Shown here piece by piece: positions 21,651-30,430 of a stretch of DNA of 37,685 nt. Numbering within the stretch: position 1 is the first letter of the stretch; each line of letters begins with the position of its first letter. The notes beneath the pieces were generated by a model. The model was given only the letters and a program-made list of their open reading frames with translations, did no database searches and was not told where the DNA came from. The stretch covers positions 1 through 37,685 of the forward strand of contig MU835618.1 of NCBI GenBank assembly GCA_029204225.1, written 5' to 3'. The DNA comes from Diphasiastrum complanatum (lineage: Eukaryota > Streptophyta > Lycopodiopsida > Lycopodiales > Lycopodiaceae). The translations under genes and the position numbers were made by a program.

Positions 21651-21789
21651 TGGTGTGAAAGGGAAAACAATATTACATAGCTTATCATGTGTCCCGGATT
21701 AAGACAACTCCTAAGGAAGACAATGATGACAATGAGCTACCTCATGTTGTCCTTTTTTATGCAGATGTCGTACTCGACTAGGCAGCAGA

Positions 21790-23010
21790 TGTAGCGGAAT
21801 ATTTAATGAGGGGCCACCTTGATCCATCTATTTCTAGCACGCAACAATGAAAACTAATACTAAAAGCAAGACCTTATTAATTATTAGCCGGACATCTATA
21901 TAGATGTGGTGTGGATGATATTCTACAAAGATGTGTCTTGCAGCACAAAACCTCACAAATTATTACATTGTCGGATGAAGGCATGGGGGGAGGTCACTTT
22001 GCAATAGAAATCACAGTATGAAAAATTCTTGAATCGGGGTGTTGGTGGCCCACGATGTATAAAGAGACTAGTGAGTTTATCCAAAGGTGTGATGTTTGTC
22101 AATGAGTACAATGACCAAGAAAAGTAGATTTTGAGCCATTGCATCTAGTCCTAGCAAGGGCTCCATTCGAAAAATGGGGTTTGGACTTTATTGGTCCAAT
22201 ACATCCAACGACACAAGGGTCAGAAGCAAGGTACATCCTTGTAGCTACTGACTATATGACTAAATGGGTCAAAGCTAAGGCATTAAGGGTGGCAGATGGA
22301 AGATCGACTACCAAATTTTCATATGAAAATATCATTACTCTCTTTGGCTACCCCATTGAGATAGTAAGTGATTAGGAAACACATTTCTTGAACATCACTA
22401 TCAAGATTCTGATGGAAGAATGTTTTGTAGTCCATTGATTTAGTACCCCCCTCCTATCCAAGGGGTAATAGACAGGTTGAGTCATCCAACAAAATTCTCT
22501 ACAATATCCTGACAAAGACTATGGAAGCCAGTCATTTTGATTGGGAACACAAATTGCACACATCGTTATGGGCATTTCACACAGTGTCTTAGGCTAGTAC
22601 CAATAATACACCATTTCAGTTGGTCTATGGAAAAGATGTTGTAATGCCAGTAGAATTCCTTATTCCATCGCTACATATTGTAGCTATAGAAAGATTGAAT
22701 GACAACAAATCTTTACAGCTACGACATGAAGCTTTGCACAAGTTATGTGAAACATAGTTATTGGCAGTCCATGCATTGACAGTAGAAAAAGTGCCTCGAA
22801 AATCATGGCACACAACCATTTGTTGCATAAGAAGGATCTACATAATGGTGACCTGATTCTAGTTTATAAAATGAAGGTGATCAAGGAGAAGTTAAAGTTC
22901 ACTGGAAAAGTTTCTTATCGTATTAAGGAAATCATGACGAAGGGGGCTGTGAATTAACAATGTTGGATGAATGCCCTTGGCCTCACTAGTCAATGGAAGC
23001 CGATTACGAA
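21790..23010 (+). pseudogene. Gypsy integrase, broken
   Basis: Order: a zinc-binding HHCC module (GHLYRCGVDDILQRC, GGGHFAIEITV, then RCDVCQ before TGA 22103-22105); the catalytic core, with GLDFIGPIHPTTQGSEARYI (first Asp) and GYPIEIVSD (second Asp) before TAG 22373-22375; the glutamate helix QVESSNKILYN; FDWEHKLHTSLWAFHTVS; NTPFQLVYGKDVVM; and LLAVHALTVEK after TAG 22755-22757. The C-terminal domain reads KLKFTGKVSYRIKEI near 22892. Similarity ends about 23010, roughly 115 bases before the inverted LTR. No polypurine tract is seen there. Confidence 0.9.
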
Positions 23011-23126
23011 AGTATTGGCCGCCACAGATTTCCTAAGTAGGAGATCAAATTTTTTATATTCTTTTGGATTTCACTTTCACTACAGTTTCATAATTTCTTA
23101 TTTGTCTCTTCTTGGAAGCATCCTAA

Positions 23127-23309
23127 TGTAGGGTGTGTATTTTGGTTGGTGAGCAGCCCTTCCGCTTGTCAAAGAGGGTTAGAACACTAGATAGGTACCT
23201 AACTATGCCAAGTTGCTAGATTTAGATGCTTTTTTCTCCTTTTCCTAACACTACTCCACTTTAACATTGCCCCTTCCTACACTAACCACACACACATCAT
23301 GATAGGAGT

Positions 23310-23345
<36 letters not shown>

Positions 23346-23936
23346 AGTAAGAAGTAAGAAGTAGAGAAAGAGAGGGAGAAAGAGGGTGAGAGGGGAGGTT
23401 AGCTCGCTTGCTCATTGTGCATGCTAATGGAGAAACATTAACTAAGGAAACCAAAAACATGGAAGCTAGAAAGCAAGAAACACAAAATAGTATTAACAAG
23501 TATTGAATAGCAAATGAGGATGTTTCCCTCCAAAAATGGTAAAGTTTCTTCCTTCTCATTAAGCATGGAAAGCGGTTACAACTGGTGCCTTTTTATCTCT
23601 GGGGTGGCCCTTGCCCCTTGTTTCCTATTGGCTACTTGCAAGAAGGTGGGATTGAAATCCACACCATCCACAAGAAACACAAATGAATCTATGGTGTAGG
23701 AAGAAGCACACCCCACCTACCACCGTTTGACTTTGACTAGCTTATCAAACTTAGAAATAGAAGTCTAAGCTTAACTTTGGCCTTTTTAACATTATTTTAA
23801 TTACATGGCCCAAAGTCAAATTTATTACCAAAATTATTTATCTGCAAGTGCTCATTGGGCCATGGGCTTACACACGCAAGATGCCATGACCTCGCAGCTA
23901 TTTCTACTAACTTGACTATTTATTTATTTACACGCA
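23127..23936 (-). mobile_element. Gypsy LTR, inverted copy of 8311-9114
   Basis: An 810-bp LTR whose minus strand matches the left LTR over its whole length: on the plus strand it begins TGTAGGGTGTGTATTTTGG and ends ATTTACACGCA, the reverse complements of the left copy's end and start. Its left edge abuts the end of the plus-strand integrase, yet it is in the wrong orientation to be that element's 3' LTR. Flanking five-base words (CCTAA and ACAAG) do not match, so there is no target duplication. No primer site follows its 3' end. It is best read as a solo-type LTR or the product of a rearrangement. Confidence 0.88.
23313..23340. repeat. AG microsatellite in the inverted LTR
   Basis: Fourteen or so AG units. 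The equivalent position of the left LTR has shorter mixed TC/TATC runs, so the tract expanded in this copy or contracted in the other. Confidence 0.9.
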
Positions 23937-24288
23937 ACAAGGCTCACGGCCTGAAGTAGCGTCGGTCCCTTGGCACTAGGCTGGCTTAGTAGAGGCTGTG
24001 TTTTGCATGTCATTGTTGGATCATATTATAACCCGTGACTTCCTCCATGAGAGTGCAGCTCCTACCTAGGCTGCCACTCGGGCATCTCGGGTAGCGTCCT
24101 CAAGTCCCCATCTGGGGCAGCCACCCTCCAAGGCACCAACACCTCTTTCCTGAGCACTTGCGCTCATGTGAGGGAGAGGGCAAGTTCTTAGTTATATGGC
24201 CCCCCCAACGAACTCCTAGAAATGCTTATGGGATAATGTTATGGCCTGGTGATGTGGAGCTCTGGGCAGTGATTTAATATATATTATC

Positions 24289-24304
24289 TATATATATATA
24301 TATA
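24289..24304. repeat. TA microsatellite
   Basis: About eight TA units, next to AATATATATTATC. Confidence 0.85.
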
Positions 24305-24344
24305 ACTATTTATGGTTTTGGACACATGCATGTGCATGGGGGGT

Positions 24345-24377
24345 GAGGATGTATGGGGTGGGCACCCATACATCCTC
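24345..24377. other. Perfect 13-bp inverted repeat
   Basis: GAGGATGTATGGG (24345-24357) and CCCATACATCCTC (24365-24377) are exact reverse complements around a 7-base loop. Not followed by a T run and not next to a gene, so it is not called a terminator. Confidence 0.85.
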
Positions 24378-24545
24378 CTTTCACACACATTTTTGAATTA
24401 AGTTTGGTTTTTTTATGGGGAAGGTGTATCATCCCCATACACATGTAGATTAGGGGGTGGTGTTCAAACAAAATTTGGCTGATCTTTTGTCAACGTACAC
24501 ATTTTTTGATTGCTCATTTTCCCTCCCGCGCTATCTTTCTCCATC

Positions 24546-24548
<3 letters not shown>

Positions 24549-24611
<63 letters not shown>

Positions 24612-24615
24612 CACA
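24549..24615. repeat. Compound TC/AC microsatellite
   Basis: About 16 TC units (24549-24580) pass directly into about 17 AC units with one GC interruption (24581-24615). The open frames through it on both strands are low-complexity and not genes. Confidence 0.95.
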
Positions 24616-24821
24616 AAAAGAAGCATTAGGAAGGAACAGGAGGAGGAGGATAAAGAAAAATACGAATAAGAAGAAGCAAAGATTATAGAGAAGAAGAAAG
24701 AAGAGGTAATCTCTCTTGCTTTCAAATTTTTTAGTTTTAGACTAGTAACGCATGCCCGCCCAACGACGGGCAAATCCCGTTGCCCATGTGCAGGAGCAGG
24801 AAATCGCGAGGGGGGATTCCG

Positions 24822-24872
24822 AGCAGCTCACGCTGCCCGTGAGAGCGTGACGGTCACGCAGCGTGAGCTGCT
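24822..24872. other. Nested GC-rich hairpin
   Basis: AGCAGCTCACGCTGC (24822-24836) and GCAGCGTGAGCTGCT (24858-24872) form a perfect 15-bp stem. The loop side holds a second, overlapping palindrome, GCGTGAC G GTCACGC (24845-24859), which competes with the long stem for its last bases. It lies in a short GC-rich island (about 24750-24875) within AT-rich DNA. Confidence 0.88.
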
Positions 24873-24948
24873 GGAAACCCAAATTTTTTTTCCAAATTTT
24901 TACATGGTTCTGATGTATATAAGAAGTATAATAAAAAACAAGTGGCAA

Positions 24949-25176
24949 CACAAAACGACGCATGCATAAACGAAGTCCTGCCATCAGATACATGCTCTTT
25001 ATGCAAGAATGCCAGGGCTGGCACAGGGACATAAGCTAAAGCCAGCAGAATAATCATTCAAGAAATAAACCAACAAGCCACTATCTCAAATTTCTTGAAA
25101 TAAACTGGCACGCCACTATCTCCAGTTTCACACAAAACGATGCATGCATAAACCAAGTCCTGCCATCAGATACAGG
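24949..25176. repeat. Direct repeat of 46 bp, 182 bp apart
   Basis: CACAAAACGACGCATGCATA at 24949 and CACAAAACGATGCATGCATA at 25131 start two copies of a 46-bp segment that both continue through AAGTCCTGCCATCAGATACA with few differences. Between them, AAATAAAC...GCCACTATCTC occurs twice about 37 bases apart. Confidence 0.85.
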
Positions 25177-25745
25177 CTCCACAGTAGATCCTACCAACAA
25201 CTACACTACATGAAAACTAGCCAATTGTAATGTTAGGCCAATGTCTGTCTTGAACCACAAATGCAAAAAAATAAAAGCCGTTTAAATCTCAGTTGCAGCC
25301 TTCAACAGAAAGAACAATCGGATGTAGCTGCTGCAAACTCGATGTTCACAGTCGGATCTGTCAGAAAATAACATTTTTGTTCTAAATCGTCCACTATTCT
25401 TATCTGATTTTGTCAAGCTCATACTATTATTAATATCCATTAGAAATGAATATTTTGAGTAGGTTTCAAAGCTCGATTGGTGAACATTCTTGGGTGATTA
25501 AACTTTCTTGATTTTCAGAGTTTGCGCTGACTGTTACAATCAAGAAAATACATTTCTTTCAAGAAAGTTAAATGTCATCTATTTTCAATGAATCAGGAAA
25601 TGTGGTATGGATCGTATTGAAGCTAGATTGATTGTTAAGAAGTTTGAATGCAGGCAGATCAAGAAAGCAATAAAGAAGCGGGCATTCAAACTTTCTTCAA
25701 GAGTTGTCATAAAAGATAGAGCACTTAAACGTTTTGACAGTTGCA
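25177..25745. other. Non-coding AT-rich stretch
   Basis: No gene recognised on either strand. Minus-strand open frames entering from the tandem repeat to the right lack family features. Confidence 0.45.
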
Positions 25746-25895
25746 CCACACAAAACCATTGGACGTAAGAAGGCAGACACTGCCCACACAAAACCATCGG
25801 ACATAATAAGACAAAGACTGCCCACACAAAACCATCGGACATAATAAGACAGAGACTGCTCACACAAAACAGTTGGACGTAGCCACAAAATTTGC
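25746..25895. repeat. 38-bp tandem repeat
   Basis: Four units starting near CCACACAAAACC at 25746, 25784, 25822 and 25860, exactly 38 bases apart. Each contains CATCGGACATAATAAGACA or a variant. The last unit is partial and merges into the next array. Three-phase minus-strand open frames arise from it. Confidence 0.92.
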
Positions 25896-25975
25896 CCTTC
25901 GGATCTGATTCAAACAGTCCGATGTAACCACAAAATCCGCCCTTCGAATCTGACTCCAACAGTCAGACGTGATCC
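25876..25975. repeat. 45-bp tandem repeat
   Basis: Units start GACGTAGCCACAAAA (25876), GATGTAACCACAAAA (25921) and GACGTGATCCCAAAC (25966), 45 bases apart, sharing GCCCTTCGRATCTGA. The start overlaps the tail of the 38-bp array; both share the word GGACGTA, so one may derive from the other. Confidence 0.85.
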
Positions 25976-26099
25976 CAAACAGGTCTTCGAATTTGACATG
26001 CGAAATCCCTTGGTAGCCCGCTTTGAGCATCGTCCGCACGTCTAGACCATTGGCCGTCACCCAAACCATTGGTCACCCGTCAACGACGGGCTTACCATC

Positions 26100-26180
26100 G
26101 GACACAAATCATACACACAAATCCACACACACAGATACACACACATACTCATACACACAAATCCACCCACACACACACAA
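26100..26180. repeat. CA-rich imperfect microsatellite
   Basis: ACACACA runs broken by ATCC, GATA and TACTC; the word CACACAAATCCAC occurs near 26113 and 26153, about 40 bases apart. Confidence 0.8.
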
Positions 26181-26246
26181 AAATCCGACCCAATTTATAA
26201 AATCTGACCTTGTGTAAATTTTGACATTGCTGACCCAACGACTTCG

Positions 26247-26698
26247 TGTTGACAGTCCACCTACTTTGTACAAGCATTAACTGTATGAGGCGGTTGTAAT
26301 AACTGTAGGAAAAGGTTGTTGTAGATATTTGTAGGTCATCTATCCTAGAATCTTCATAAAAAAACTTCTGGTAATTACTTTCTTCTAAGATAATCTTCGG
26401 ATAATTTTTTGATAATTACCTTCTTCTAAAATACTCTGATTGTTGTGTGTTATAACACACAACAATTAGAGTATTTTTTGGTAGCCAACGTTATCATGCT
26501 CAACCAGCTAAAGTTATCACTTCAAGCAATTATACTCATTTTCGATATTAATCAGAGTACATTTTGAGCCCACTCAGTTGTTGTTCCATTGCGCATTGAT
26601 TTACCATTTATTTTGAATGTTTTGCTACTGACTGTGGCACTTTTGATCCTACACAAGCCTACTCCTTAGGTTCTGCTAATTCCCATTGATTTTTGACA
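26247..26698 (+). mobile_element. Probable copia LTR, about 452 bp
   Basis: The right end is the better supported: ...ATTTTTGACA (CA at 26697-26698) directly followed by a degenerate initiator-tRNA-Met primer site. The left end TGTTGACAGTCC at 26247 was chosen for its TG and its similarity to the complement of the right end. It holds the palindrome at 26428-26477. No second copy is in the window, so the start is uncertain. Confidence 0.45.
26428..26477. other. 50-bp near-perfect palindrome
   Basis: Two 25-base arms with no spacer: AAAATACTCTGATTGTTG... (26428-26452) and ...CAACAATTAGAGTATTTT (26453-26477). 24 of 25 pairs match, the single mismatch being at 26438 against 26467. It could fold into a long hairpin or a cruciform. 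Confidence 0.93.
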
Positions 26699-26710
26699 TG
26701 ATATCTGAGC
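26699..26710 (+). promoter_or_regulatory. Degenerate copia primer binding site
   Basis: TGATATCTGAGC matches TGGTATCAGAGC at 10 of 12 positions and starts right after the LTR's CA. An ATG at 26781 (ATGGCCACCCATCAACAA) is placed where a copia gag would start, but no gag domain follows. Confidence 0.5.
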
Positions 26711-26780
26711 CTTTGTTTTGATCAGAGGTCCTCTAAATTCGATATCAGTCAATCTTCTCTGATAAACCATCAATTTTCAA

Positions 26781-27030
26781 CATGGCCACCCATCAACAAC
26801 CATCGGCATTCCTCCTAAACCATCGATGCTCGCCCGTCAACGGATCATCGACTGCCACCTAGATCGGTTGTCGGTCGTCAACGATGGGCATACCCACTAG
26901 ATTATTGGTCGCCACCTAGATCGGTCGTCATCGTTCGACATACTAAATCTCCAAATCATCGGACGTCATCTAGATCGGCCGCCATTGTCCGTCAACGACG
27001 GGCACTCTTTGTTCACAGATTCCAGTTGAA
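26781..27030. repeat. ATCGG/CGTCAACGACGGG repeat-rich leader
   Basis: Degenerate repetition of CATCGGACGTC, CACCTAGATCGGTYGTC and CCGTCAACGACGGGC. CCTAGATCGG or CTAGATCGG occurs at about 26860, 26916 and 26970. The mini-palindrome CCCGTC AAC GACGGG is intact near 26067 and slightly altered near 26829, 26870 and 26990. No reading frame is supported. Confidence 0.7.
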
Positions 27031-27089
27031 TCTGTGGACACGATTTTTTTTTGTTCTTCTTCTCTGTTACTTCAGATGGTTACAGTTTT

Positions 27090-29405
27090 TTATAGTTTAA
27101 TCCTCTTGTTTGACGGCTCAACTGCAACCGTGTCTTGTCTGGACGAGAATCTTCTTGACTCCAATGGATTTGCCAGGAAGTCGTCATCACCCCCAATGTT
27201 AGTGTTAACTTCTAGAAGGTCAGTGATGGAGTGATCTGGAGAGGGAGGTGCAAGAATGACGGGTTTAGGAGAAGATGGGTTTAACAAATTGTACGCCGCA
27301 CTGGGGGAGCGAAGTTGTTGAAAGAACTCGTCCTATCGGGCTTTATATGTGTCAGCTGGACCTTTTGATGGGCCCATTAATCTGCTAGGAGGTGGTGGAG
27401 AGAGGAAAGATGAAGAAACAAGGTAAGTCGAAATGAATGTTTCAGAAAAATTAAAAGCGGAATAAGATGAGGGGTTCCAGAAGCAGCTTTGGCTCTCTGC
27501 CTACCCAATCTCGAGCTACCATCTGATGGTCAAATTTTCCCTTCTTTATTGCCTGCTCTGTCATCTCCATCATCGTCCCATGGTTTCTTTGAAAGAGCGC
27601 CTACTTGGGCCTTGCACGTCGTGTCCCACAACTGGTTCACCTTGTCCAAGACTTGCTGCAAGGCCTTCGTTGTATCTTCTAGTTGCTTCTGGGACTCAAG
27701 GATGATCTTTTCCTGCTTGGCCACAATATTTTCAAAAAAAAATTTCTCAGCTTCCCGTTCTTGGATTAGCCGCACATACTTCTCCATCCGAATGGCTGTG
27801 GCTTGTGGGGCCTAGAACTGTATGTCCTTGGGCTTTATTAGAGGGGCACCAACTGTCATTGCACCCGATGATCCGTCTTGTACTTGGTCGATCTGGACCA
27901 TCTGGTGCTTCAATTGCTGTTGGACCTCTTCCAAAGTGATCTTCTGCTCGGCCATCATGGATTTGATTTATTTTGTCTTTTTCTTTTTCTTTGGCCAACT
28001 TCTGTTGTTGCACAATTTCTTGGTCCTGGTACTGGACCTTATTCTCGAGCACTTGGTGCTGGCTTACCAACCAATGCATGTGGTAGCTTGCTTTGGATAG
28101 GCCGATCATTGAGCGCTTAGCTGCTTCGGAGAGCTTCTCAGGGTTAGTGATGGTTCGGTACTGATCAGGGGTGTGAGATGGTGAAGCTAGTCCAAAAAAT
28201 AGACGTTGTGGAGTGAATGAAGATGGAGGTGGAGGGAGTGGAGAAATAATATTAGTAGCAATGGTGGTGGTGGTGTTGGTTAGTGGGAGGGTCAGACTTC
28301 CTCCTGACTGATTTTCTTTTTCTGGCTCATCATCACTTATCTCCATCAGGTCCGCAACATCAAAGTATTGCGATGTGTCCAAGGTGTGGACTTGCTGGGC
28401 CTATGGCTGTTGATCGTGTGGCTGTTGGGCCGCTTCCGTGTCTCGAAGAATGGAACTCTCCACTCCTCTCCTCCCAAAAAAAGTGTCGGTGGTGATGTTG
28501 GCGGCGTTGGCATGGTAATTAACATGGGTGGGGTAGTGACTTTGTCTGGTGGCATGACGTGGGTTGTGCCCATGTCTGCTGCCGCCGATGATGTAGCTGC
28601 TCCATCACCCCCGTCAATGGTGTGTAGGGGTGATGAGTATGTCGGAGATGCTGCGTGTGAAGTTGAGCTTCCATCATATGAAGCTGATTCTTCGGATGTT
28701 GTACCATCAAGGGATTTCCTCCTGGCTTAAAGCTTCCTGCGTATGTGTTGTTGCCTTGTGTCTGGCAACTGGGCCTTGGAGGTATTGGCCTGTTGAGCTT
28801 CTGATGATGCTGCTGCTTGCGGATTTGGTTGTGGGCTTGGTGGCTGGCCCAATCATAAAGGTTTTGGGCATGCAGCCGTGAATCTGCCATCATGTGGAAT
28901 AGGGACATGGGTACCCTCAGCACCTTGGTTTTTGGTCGCTGTGTGCACCTGGTTAAGTATGCACATGCCACTGCCAGTTGTTGATCATTGATGGCCTCTA
29001 TGCGGTACCCGTCTTTATTCTTCCATTTGTCCACCGAGGGATCTATATATTTGAAATATGCTGTCTGCTCAATCTTCTGGAGCATCATGGTGACAGCATT
29101 TGGTCTTTGAGGAAACTCGAAAGGTTGCAAGTCGGCCGCCGCAAAAGATATGTTATAAACATAGTTCTGGACAGGGGGAACTATGAGTTGGCATGATCTT
29201 GCCGTAGCATCATAGTTTGCATATGCCATGTGTAGCAGGTACAGACTTTGATACCCTGTCAGGGGATCTGGAACTCAATTGCCTTGAAAAATGATTCTGC
29301 CTGCTTGGTACTAGGTCTACATTTCTTGAATATTCAATTTGCACAGCTGGATGTCAAGCTTATTAGCATTGCGGTCATCGGAATTGGAACTGGGGTTGGA
29401 AGACA
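27090..29405 (-). pseudogene. Unrecognised large coding region, coiled-coil with basic tail
   Basis: I do not recognise this family. Reading the minus strand from the ATG at 29403-29405 (MSSNPSSNSDDRNANKLDIQ): stops TAG, TAG and TGA interrupt the first 60 codons. A long clean stretch follows to 28519, with VPPVQNYVYNISFAAADLQP, MMLQKIEQTAYFKYIDPSVD, RCTQRPKTKVLRVPMSLFHM and a His/Gln-rich tail. A P-rich linker in another frame (28573-28400) leads to a third frame (28382-27950) with ISDDEPEKENQSGG, SPLPPPPSSFTPQRLFFGLA and the coiled-coil segment LENKVQYQDQEIVQQQKLAK. A further frame (27787-27530) reads KYVRLIQEREAEKFFFENIV and LDKVNQLWDTTCKAQ, also coiled coil. A last frame (27470-27090) ends in VEPSNKRIKL and stop, the end resembling a nuclear localisation signal. 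About 770 codons, at least four frame changes. It starts only about 45 bases from a 25-bp minisatellite block. A gag-like protein of an unknown element is my best guess. Confidence 0.6.
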
Positions 29406-29448
29406 TGGTGAAAAAATGAAAAAAATAGTGGTCTGGAAAAAGTGTGTC

Positions 29449-29612
29449 GGTTTGAGATTTGAGACAGGGTTAAGGGTGGCATCGGCTGAGATTTGACTGG
29501 TGGCGTCGGTTGAGATGGGACGTAGGCTTCGGTTGAGAGTTGATAGAGGCTTCGGTCAAGATGGGACGTAGGCTTTGGTTGAGAGTTGACGGAGGCTTCA
29601 GTCAAGATGGAA
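29449..29612 (+). repeat. 25-bp minisatellite, block 2a
   Basis: Seven or so units of GGTTGAGAT/GGTTGAGAG type. Starts at 29484, 29508, 29531, 29554, 29577 and 29600 give a step of 23-24. The variable part here is GGGACGTAGGCTTC or TGATAGAGGCTTC. Orientation as in block 1. On the minus strand it lies just upstream of the unknown coding region. Confidence 0.9.
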
Positions 29613-29658
29613 TGGAATGGCTCGGGTGAGAAGGCAGGTGAAAGCCTTGGTTGAGAAG

Positions 29659-29905
29659 GGATTGGAAGATGTGTGTGAAGCGAGGTATGTTGTGGAAGGA
29701 AAGGGTTGTGAAGGAATGAGGTTGGGTAAAGAGAAATGGAAGATAAAGTGTGTGAAAGCGGAAGATGTGGAGGTGTTTTTTTTGGAAGGACGGATTGGAA
29801 GATGCCTGAAAAGTGTGGTGACAAAAGAAGTTGTGTAAGGAGAAAATGAAAGTATAATGTGTGAAAGCAGAAGATGTGGAGATGTTGGTCAAGGATGGAG
29901 ATGGG
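29659..29905. repeat. Imperfect duplication in the spacer between blocks 2a and 2b
   Basis: GGATTGGAAGATG starts both copies, at 29659 and 29792; GTAAAGAGAAATGGAAG at 29726 matches GTAAGGAGAAAATGAAAG at 29835; and GTGTGAAAGCGGAAGATGTG matches GTGTGAAAGCAGAAGATGTG. The offsets of 133 and 109 bases differ by an indel. Purine-rich on the plus strand. Long minus-strand open frames here are low-complexity and not called. Confidence 0.8.
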
Positions 29906-29969
29906 GGGAAGGTGGAATATCTGTGGAAATGGATGTATGGAGGTGGTGAATGAAACTGGAAGGAAAAAA

Positions 29970-30115
29970 CGAGTCTCAGATCTTAACCAGACTGTTCTAT
30001 CAACTCTCAATCGGACTGTTCTATCAAACTCAACCGGACTGTTTTATCACTCTCAAACCGAACCTTTCTATCAATTCTCAACCGAGGATTTCTATCAACT
30101 CTCAACCGAGAGCTC
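29970..30115 (-). repeat. 25-bp minisatellite, block 2b (inverted)
   Basis: Six units with CTCAACCG cores at 29982, 30006, 30029, 30052, 30077 and 30101, a step of 23-25. The core and its TCTATCAACT flank are the exact reverse complement of units in block 2a, so 2a and 2b form a diverging pair around a 360-base spacer. Block 2b points towards the gag at 30431. Confidence 0.9.
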
Positions 30116-30430
30116 CAACTTCCAATCTGAATACCAATTCAACTCAAAACAAACATCTACTTTATTATTTGACTAGGTCTCAGTGTTTGCCAAATACCAC
30201 AGTTCTTTCCAACTTTATTGCAAAACCCTAACACCAAAAAACAAAACAACTGTGCCATTTGGACACCACCAACATTATTAGTCTCTGACTAATATTAAAA
30301 AAAAAAAACACAAACACCAATCAAGTTACCAAAGAGTCCAAGAGGCCTATTTACCCAATCCTAAGGTACTCTAGAGTTGTTATGGATCGTCCTTACGATC
30401 CGAATTCCACAGAGGACTATTCCACCAGAG
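30116..30430. other. AT-rich leader before the third gag
   Basis: Poly-A near 30298-30309; no primer site or LTR end recognised; no gene. Confidence 0.45.

Larger units (their letters stand above)
23937..24548. other. Non-coding stretch, partly GC-rich
   Basis: No gene. 23937-24240 is clearly more GC-rich than its surroundings (GGCTCACGGCCTGAAG, CACTCGGGCATCTCGGG) but carries no recognisable domain in any frame. It is followed by a TA run at 24289-24304 and the hairpin at 24345-24377. Confidence 0.45.

Noticed and set aside
8311-23936. A single complete gypsy element between the two LTRs
   Set aside because: The LTRs are inverted rather than direct, and the RT N-terminal region is present twice (12520-12847 and 20310-20590), so at least two copies are involved.
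24345-24377. Intrinsic transcription terminator
   Set aside because: No T run, no gene beside it, and the genome is eukaryotic.
24457-24773. Open frames on both strands with Ser/Leu, His/Thr and Val/Cys runs
   Set aside because: They translate the TC/AC microsatellite.
25585-26069. Minus-strand frames with repeated FVWAV and LCLIMSDGF words
   Set aside because: Generated by the 38-bp tandem repeat; 38 is not a multiple of three, so words recur in several frames.
29375-30010. Minus-strand open frame of 211 codons, Ser/Pro/His/Phe-rich
   Set aside because: Crosses block 2a and the duplicated purine-rich spacer; composition follows the repeat and no domain is visible.
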